Below are positions 57,131 to 64,000 of a stretch of 64,000 nucleotides of DNA, piece after piece. This DNA is from Chalara sp. BL73 (lineage: Eukaryota; Ascomycota; Leotiomycetes; Helotiales): assembly GCA_918026815.1 (NCBI GenBank), contig CAKJVC010000061.1:558001-622000 (forward strand), given 5' to 3'. Every line of letters begins with the position of its first letter. Positions within the stretch are counted from its first letter, which is position 1. The notes beneath the pieces are model-generated. The model did not search any database. It was not told the origin of the DNA and saw only the letters and a program-made list of their open reading frames with translations. Position numbers and translations under genes: made by a program.

Positions 57131-60100
57131 CTATTCTTCTCTCTCTAGCTCCCTTAGCGCCTCTAGCTCCTCTAGCTCCTGTTCCTGCTCTAGCCTGTTC
57201 AGGTGATTCCGTCTAGTACAGACGCTAGTCGCTTTGAGGAACGCTAGCGTCTTTTCAATGCCGATTGTTGTGTGCAATAATAAGGCCATTGTAAGCCTGT
57301 TTCCTCCAAGGTCGTTTTTGAGCTTTGATCTAGCTAAAACTAGCTTAGGATCATTACAGCTAAGTAGCAAATGCTGAGCTGTTTCCTTCGTTCCGCACAC
57401 GCACTTGTCAGACGTCACATGACCTAGCTTGTGCAAATATGATCGAATATAGCCATGGCCGAGCTTCAACTGAAATAGCGAGCTAGCTAGCTCTCTAGTC
57501 GTGCCGCGCGGTAGTTGTATTTTTGACTTGATTTTCCACGGAAATAGCTTTTTGTACGTAAATGGATTTGTACTAGGCTTGCTGTCGTACTTTGCTAGCA
57601 CATTTTTCCATTCCGCAATATTGGCTTTTTTTGCTTCGCAGCCTAATACCGCAAAACTAGTCGTTGTAGTACTAGGTTCGATAGTTGTAGCTAGTTTAGC
57701 TAGTTTGTCGGCTTGGTCGTTTCCGTAAATATCCGTATGCCCTGGAACCCACTTGAGTGCAATACTAGCTCTTTTTTCTATTGCATGTAGCGTAGCTTCG
57801 CTAGCGCGTATTTGCTGTGATTGGCCGGGATTGTCGTTAGCTGATTTTAGCCTGTGAAGTGCGGCTTGATTGTCGGCATAGATATTGTAGTTCTGGCCAG
57901 GCTGTGCTATTGTACTAGCGTATTCGATAGCTTGTGTGATTCTTTCTAGCTCTCCATTGTAGACTAGCTGTAATTGGCCAATGTTGTCGATATTGCGATG
58001 TATTGTACTAGGCCGTCCTTGATTGTCGTATTGTAGCGCAATGAAGCCGATTCCTACACCTGTCGATTCGGTGCTGGGAATCATCGACGCATCTGAATAC
58101 ATGTTAATTGTACTAAGGTAGCTTAAGTGATTCAAGCTAGTTTGGTGCATTGTAGTGGCGTCCTCTTTTGACAGCGAGCTGATTTCGACTTTGTATGGCG
58201 TAGTGCGATTCCATGGAGCGTACTTGTAGTGCTGAATATGCTCTAGTCTAGCTAAACTAGCTAAACTAGCTGAACTAGCTGAACTAGCGATGCGTTCTAG
58301 CTGTGTGCCGGCTGTAGCTGTTTGTGTGGCTTGTCTAATAAAGTGATTATAAGGTAGCTTCAAAGCTCGAATAGCATATTGTCGTACGCTAGCGTTAAGC
58401 CGTACGCTAGCGGGATACAATGCCGATTCGACTTCCATAAGGCAAATAGAGCTAGTTCGGAAAACGCCTAGTATTTTGCGTAGTGCTAGGTTTTGTAGTG
58501 ATTGTAATTGTCGGCTAAATTGTGCTTGACCTTTCCACCATATTATCGCTTCATAGTCGGCCACGCTAGTCACGCAAGCGAAGTACAATTGTCGAATAGC
58601 AAAAGGGCTAAAACCTTGCTCCGTATTAGCTAGTCTAGCTAGTCGATAAAAACTAGATCTAGCTTGGCTAGTACGTATTGCGACGTGTTGCTTAAATGTA
58701 AGTCCTGAATCGAACCAAATGCCTAGCCAGCGTACTAGCTTTTTTGGCTGTACGACGTTGTTGTCAAGTAGTCGTAAGCTAATTGTACTAGCTAGTTTAG
58801 CTGTCGTAAAATGAATTAGTTCGGTTTTGGCCAAATCGAATTGAATTGCATTCAAGCTCGCTAGTTCAGCTAGTTTAGCTACTTCGCGTTCTAGTATGCG
58901 TACATTTTTCCGCAGGCTGGTCGATAACGTAGTCAATAACATGTCGTCTATGTACAACACTATTTTAATCGACGAAGCTAGTTTTGCTGCTAAGTGTCGT
59001 ATATAAATCAAAAATAGTATTAGCGAAATAGGACTGCCTTGCGGAATGCCGGTATCAATTGTACTAAATTGCTCTAATTAGTTGTCGAACGACAGTCGTA
59101 ATTGTCGATTAGCTAAAAATAACGACACCCAAGAAATCAAGCTAGTCGGCATGCCGAGCTTTTGCAAAATAGCTAGTAGCTGATTTTTGGCCACGTGATC
59201 GAATGCTCCTTTAATGTCTAGAAACAACGTTGTTGTAATACGTTTTGCTAGTCGATTTTGTTGTATCTCATTTGTCAATAGCATTGTCGCGTCGATAACT
59301 GACTTTTTCAAGCGACCTCCGATTTGCGTATTGTGCAATAAGCTAGTCGTTTCCGCTAAATAGCTAAGTCGCTAAGCTAGAATGCGTTCGCTGATTTTGC
59401 CTAAACAATTTAGTAGCGATATTACTCTGTATACTGTCGGATCCGTGTAGTCAAGCTTTTAATGCTTTTTGAGTATTACACCTGTAGCTTGCTTCCAGCA
59501 CTTTGAGTGATAGCCGACATGCAATAGACTAGCGAATAGTCTATAAAATAGCTCCGGATTCGTACGATAAGCTTAGCGAATAATATCTTAATTAATCAAA
59601 TCCGAACCTGGCGTTTTGCCTTTGATTTTTGCCGAACATGCATTTTCTAGCTCCGAAATAGCTAGTTTCGGCCATTCCTACGTAGTGCTAGGTCGATAAT
59701 TGTTCCAAGCTAAATTAGCTGCTATTAGTGGCGAGAAAAACAGCTTGCTACGTAGCGCACTAGCTTTGCTTTGAAATGTCGTTTAGCTTAAAATAGTAAG
59801 CATCCGTTCCGTTTGTCGATCTTTTGTATAAGCCATAGCTTTGTAAATTGATCGCGGATTTTCTTTTTCCAGAAATTGATTCCAATACTTGCGTTTTGCA
59901 CGTTTAATAGCCAAAAAATAACTATTCCGAGCTACTAGATATTCCTGTTTCCGACTAAAATCAAGTATTAGCTGTTAACTAAAATCACGTGCTGTAGAAT
60001 CACGTGCTAGCTGTCGTTTGCACTGTAGCATAGTTTGCCGCAATTCCCGTAGTTCATCATTCCACCAAAGCTTAGCTTTAGCGCTAGTTTTCTGTATTAG

Positions 60101-61132
60101 AATCGCTATTTTTGCTGCTGTAGTAATAGCTGTAGTAAGCAATTCCGCAGCTTAATTTAAAAAATCAGTAACTAGCATATCCGAATAGCTAGCGCTAGCA
60201 TGTTGTAAGATTTGTCCGATTTCCAAATTAAAATCCTGAAGCAGTTCCAAGCTGGCTGAGCTACTTTAATCAATTGTACTAAACTGAACTAAAGCCGAAC
60301 TGCTCAAAATCGAGCTATTTTCGATTTCTTAAACAAAAGCTTCGGAAAATCGAAGCCAGTCAGCTAGTTGCGTATTGAATCTAGTTTGCATATTGTTGTC
60401 GAAATCCGCGCTAGTGCTAGTTCCGCGTATTGTAAAAAGGATTCCGTAATAGTCCGAGCCTAAATCAAGCAAAACTTGCCAGTCGTCGACTAGTTCAGCT
60501 AAATTGCTTAAAACTAAAGTTAAATCTAGTACCGATTCTCTAATTATATAATGTCGAAAAAAAGTGCTTTCGCCAGGCGTATTCAATAGCGCTAGTTCTT
60601 GATTTTCGATCCAATTGACTAGCTCGTCGGCATTCGGACTAGACTTTGCTAATAAATCCCACCAAAAGTAATACGTATTAAAATCGCCTAGCAAAATCGT
60701 ACTTAGCTGTAGCGTTTTAGCATACAAGCACCGTTTTAGCGTTTTGGGCCCTAATTTAGCTTGGTCTGATTCCTGGTAAATATTGAAAAGTTGCAATTTT
60801 GACGTTCCTTCTACAACATCGACTACAAGCATGTCGGAGTCACGTAGTAACGTGCTTGCTATAGTAACTATTGGCCGATAGCTTTTCGCTATGTAGACTA
60901 GCGTACGAAGTCGAAATGAAAAGTCGGCTGGCAATATTTGTAGAAATGCTAAATGAGCTATTAAGCGTGTTGTCGAATAGTCTAGCTCATTGTCGGCTAG
61001 TTGCACTAGCCATAGTTTTTGAACAACGATTATGTCGATTTTTAGCTCAATAGCTAGCTGAAGTGCTAATTCGGTAGCTGCGGCGCTTTTATTAAAGTTC
61101 ACTTGTAGTACTTTCGTATTGCTACTAATCAT
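57131..61132 (-). pseudogene. ORF2 of LINE copy 1 (endonuclease, RT, RNase H)
   Basis: Starts MISSNTKVLQVNFNKSAA at 61132. The AP endonuclease shows LGDFNTYYFWW; the catalytic Glu of the QExW box is Lys (VVQKLW), probably G-to-A. Stops then occur between about 60328 and 59339. RT motif A is FLDIKGAFDHV and motif B is GIPQGSP, just past a TAA at about 59075. Motif C YIDD is intact near 58950. From 59011 to 57131 the frame is uninterrupted. RNase H shows YSDAS, YNGELE and YADNQAAL plus WVPGHTDIYGNDQAD. A closing CVCGTKETAQHLLLSC knuckle completes the Tad1-type set. Confidence 0.85.
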
Positions 61133-61133
61133 G

Positions 61134-62660
61134 CTAATTTAGCTTAGTCGATTTAATTAAAGTAAAAACCTCGCATGTTCGATTATCAGCTGTATAGTTG
61201 CTTTTGCAATTTGCACAACTAAGAACTAAATGTACGCATTTGGCTCCTTTTGTATTGCACGTGTTGCAAGCATACTTTTGCGTCACGTGACTTTCACCGC
61301 ATAGCTTGCATTTTGCTGATTTTTTGCAATGCGTGTCGATATGCCCGAATGCTTGACATTTGCCGCATTGCGTAGTCGGTGCTGTAGCATAGAATTTCTC
61401 TACACGTACGCTGATGCCGGCTACAAATAGCCGGTGTCGAATAGCTCGACTAGCTTCGTCGGCTGTAGCAAATGCGACGACGATAAATCCGGCACGCTAA
61501 TTGGCTCGTTTGTCAGCTGACGACAGCCAATACGGCTTTCCGATAAGTTGTAAACTTTTGTTGAAAGTCTTGATTTCGTCGATCACTAGCTCCATGCCGC
61601 TAAGCGTATTAAAATCGGCTGTCGGAATATTGTGTAACACGACTTTGTGCCAAAGCTCGTCGATTTGAGCTAGTTTGTACGATACTAAATGTTGCCAAAT
61701 AGCTTGTTTGTCGAGTAGATATTGTGCCGAAAATTAGCTAGTTGTAGTAACTACTAGATTTTGGCCAAGTAATTTTGTGATAGTATTAACTACCGGCTCT
61801 TTTACGCCTTTTTGTGCGAAAGCGTTGTTGAAAGCATTCCGTAATACTAATAGCGAAAATAAGTTGTTTGCATCTGGAGATCTGATCAAAACTAGCCTTT
61901 GCACCCTAGTTTTGCTTAGTTCAATTTTTGAAGTAGCTAAATTAGCTACTTTTGCTTTTAATCTAAACTGAACTAAAGTCCATTCTTAAAGCTTGTTTGT
62001 AGTTATATTGCTAGCCGTAGCTATAAACGCGTATAACAGTGTCGATTTGAGTACTGTAGCTGTAAGTGCTGTAGCGATAAGCACTTTAGCTAGTACTTTA
62101 GCTTTCGTCTCAATTTAACGCGTAGCTGATTCTAGGTTAGCGATTTGCGACGTGATAATTGTAAACGCCGTACGCAATTTTCCTTGTTCCGTGTACTCTC
62201 TGAAAATCTTTAGCAAATCTAGTAGCTTCGATTGCTCGTCGCGTGATTTTGTAGCTAAACTAGCTTGGATCAATAAATCACGAGCTTGTAAAACTAGCTC
62301 GCGTGCCGATTGTATAGTTGTTGTTGTTGTTGTTGCAAAACGTGCTTGTTTCGCGTTGTTGTTGTTGTCGGTTGCGAAAAAACTAAATGCCGTACGCTTC
62401 TCGTTTTAGTTGTAATTCGGGCGGTGAAAGTTGATGCTTAAAGCAAATGCGGCAAAAAAGTTTTCCGTCGCGAACGGATTGCTAGCAATTGAGTCGGAGC
62501 TAAATTTTAGCTCGATAAGCTTAATAGCACTGTTGCTACTAGGCTGATTCGGTAGCTTTAAGCTAGAGCTTTCGATAAGCACGTCGACGAAGTCGATATC
62601 GTCACTGGGTGGTAAGCTAAAAACAGACGCCTCCAAAAAAAGGTCAAACGCGCTCGACAT
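61134..62660 (-). pseudogene. ORF1 of LINE copy 1, gag-like with three knuckles
   Basis: Starts MSSAFDLFLE at 62660; a stop breaks it in the Asn/Thr-rich region. Knuckles near 61385-61230 are CGKCQAFGHIDTHC (perfect CX2CX4HX4C), CKLCGESH and CNTCNTKGAKC. It ends KSTKLN, and its TAG is followed after one base by the ATG of ORF2 (TAGCATG), suggesting reinitiation. Compared with copy 2, Ser and Pro codons are changed by C-to-T (S to F, P to L). Confidence 0.75.
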
Positions 62661-62820
62661 ATCGACCACAACAAAGCGTTTTCTACGCGCACCACGCGTC
62701 GAGCTGGCTATTGCTGGGAGGAATAGGCTAGTAAGCTAGTTCTTCAAGTATTGGAGACGTGTTTTGAACAAAATAGGGGGGGTTGAAAATTGTTGTTGTG
62801 TTGAATTCTTGAACGAACAA

Positions 62821-62892
62821 TGTGCAAATATGATCGAATATAGCCATGGCCAAGCTTCAACTGAAATAGCGAGCTAGCTAGCTCTCTAGTCC
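62821..62892 (-). repeat. 72-bp piece of LINE ORF2 between two LINE 5' ends
   Basis: Nearly identical to about 57434-57505 (GTGCAAATATGATCGAATAT through GAGCTAGCTAGCTCTC). About 21 bp separate it from the 5' end of copy 1 and about 10 bp from copy 2. It is in the same orientation as copy 1. Confidence 0.85.
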
Positions 62893-62901
62893 ACGCTCAA
62901 C

Positions 62902-64000
62902 CAACAACAATTTTCAACCCCCCCTATTTTGTTCAAAACACGTCTCCAATACTTGAAAAACTAGCTCACTAGCCTATTCCTCCCAGCAATAGCCAGCTCG
63001 ACGCGTGGTGCGCGTAAAAAAGCTGTTGTTGTAGTCGATATGTCGAGCGCGTCTGACCCCTTTTTGGAAGCGCCTGCCTCTAGCCTACCACCCAGTAACG
63101 ATATCGACCTCGTCGACGTGCCTATCGAAAGCTCTAGCTTAAAGCTACCGAATCAGCTTAGTAGCAACAGTGCTATTAAGCCTATCGAGCTAGAACCTAG
63201 CTCCGACCCAATTGCTAGCAATCCGTTCGCGACGGAAAACTTTTCTGCCGCATTTGCTTCAAGCATCAACTTTCACCGCTCGAATTACAACCAAAACGGG
63301 AAGCGTACGGCATTTAGTTTTTCCGCAACCGACAACAACAACAACGCGAAACAAGCACGTTTTGCAACAACAACAACAACAATTACACAATCGGCACGCG
63401 AGCTAGTTTTACAAGCTCGTGATTTATTAATCCAAGCTAGCTTAGCTACAAAATTACGCGACGAGCAATCGAAGCTACTAGATTTGCTAGAAATTTTCAG
63501 AAAATACACAGAACAAAGAAAATTGCGTACGGCGTCTACAATCATCACGTCGCAAATCGCCAACCTAGAATCAGCTACGCGTTAAATTGAAACGAAAGCT
63601 AAAGCACTAGCTAAAGTGCCTATCGCTACAGCACTTACAGCTACAGCACCCAAATCGACACTGTTATACGCGTCTATAGCTACGGCTAGCAATATAACTA
63701 CAAACAAGCCTCAGAAATAAACCCTAGTTTAGCCTAGATCAAAAGCAAAAGTAGCTAATCTAGTTACTTCAAAAATTGAACTAAGCAAAACTAAAGTGCA
63801 AAAGCTAGTTTTGATCAAATCCCCAGATGCAAACAACTCATTTTCGCTACTAGCATTACGGAATGCTTTTAACAACGCTTTCGCACAAAAAGGCGTAAAA
63901 AAGCCGGTAGTTAATACTATCACAAAATTACTTGGCCAAAATCTAGTAGTTACTACAACTAGCTAATTTTCGGCACAATATCTACTCGACAAACAAGCTA
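62902..64000 (+). mobile_element. Tad1-like LINE, copy 2, runs off the window
   Basis: Plus-strand copy, head to head with copy 1. The 5' UTR is an inverted repeat of copy 1 from AACAACAATTTTCAACCCC onward. It begins before ORF1 and continues beyond 64000. A nearby older LINE may have been the target. Confidence 0.85.
63040..64000 (+). pseudogene. ORF1 of LINE copy 2, partial
   Basis: MSSASDPFLE to about residue 181, then TAA at 63583-63585 where CAA would continue (the same frame goes on with IETKAKALAK). Asn/Thr-rich homopolymer stretch (DNNNNAKQARFATTTTTI). Another TAA and TAG near 63718-63735. The later part KSPDANNSFSLLALRNAF matches copy 1. The zinc knuckles lie beyond the window. Confidence 0.75.

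Larger units (their letters stand above)
56940..62799 (-). mobile_element. Tad1-like LINE, copy 1, near full length
   Basis: Minus-strand non-LTR element: 5' UTR from about 62799, ORF1, ORF2, 3' UTR and a (TAA)n-type tail at 56940, inserted in element B. ORF order (zinc-knuckle ORF1; then endonuclease, reverse transcriptase, RNase H and a terminal zinc knuckle) is that of the Tad1/I clade. Moderately mutated, with a handful of stops in ORF2. A target duplication could not be recognised because the left end lies in A/T-rich sequence. Confidence 0.85.

Noticed and set aside
1..64000. tRNA, rRNA or other RNA genes
   Set aside because: I looked for tRNA arm patterns such as GGTTCGAATCC and saw no complete cloverleaf; none is claimed.

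Overview
The window reads as nuclear DNA of a filamentous ascomycete (Pezizomycotina; Leotiomycetes is my guess, not proven). Genes carry short GT-AG introns, often with CTAAC-type branch sites. There are fungal-restricted families (2EXR proteins, Zn2Cys6 and DMATS proteins, an rvt-type cellular reverse transcriptase) and repeats damaged by heavy C-to-T mutation. Splice models below were built by hand from reading frame, splice sites and family knowledge. Where exon lengths sum to a clean frame I say so.

Left part (1-28.5 kb), gene-bearing: a C2H2 zinc-finger protein, an unknown spliced gene, a decayed AFG1-type ATPase, a truncated GNAT acetyltransferase, a secreted 511-residue protein of unknown function, a seven-exon cellular reverse transcriptase (1000 residues), a crotonase ending in a PTS1-like tripeptide, a 149-bp MITE with a 9-bp target duplication, a Leu5-type mitochondrial carrier, a small secreted protein, two 2EXR/F-box-like proteins, a broken FAD monooxygenase and a four-exon VOC/glyoxalase-fold protein.

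Middle part (28.9-38.7 kb), a decaying metabolic cluster: a carboxymuconolactone decarboxylase-family gene and a DMATS-type prenyltransferase gene (one in-frame stop) diverge from a promoter holding four copies of a 12-bp motif. A Zn2Cys6 regulator converges on the prenyltransferase. Next come a broken enoyl-thioester reductase and a weak condensation-domain-like scrap. The regulator, the decarboxylase-family gene and the prenyltransferase are a plausible co-regulated set that is being lost.

Right part (38.75-64 kb), nested transposons: a complete Ty3-type chromovirus (element A, TSD CTGCA); a 23-bp minisatellite; a hAT relic; a second Ty3-type element (B) that contains a third (C, TSD GTTAA), a solo LTR (D, TSD AAGTT) with five AP-1/Gcn4 boxes, and a Tad1-like LINE at its broken end. 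A second LINE copy lies head to head with the first.

Three observations stand out. (1) The mutations in A and C are C-to-T with a pyrimidine 5' of the C and never at CpG, unlike classical CpA RIP. (2) In both A and C the inner half of each LTR is mutated and the outer half is spared. (3) Both A and C carry, between pol and the 3' LTR, an antisense reading frame coding for a Zn2Cys6-like cysteine cluster followed by a charged coiled-coil stretch.
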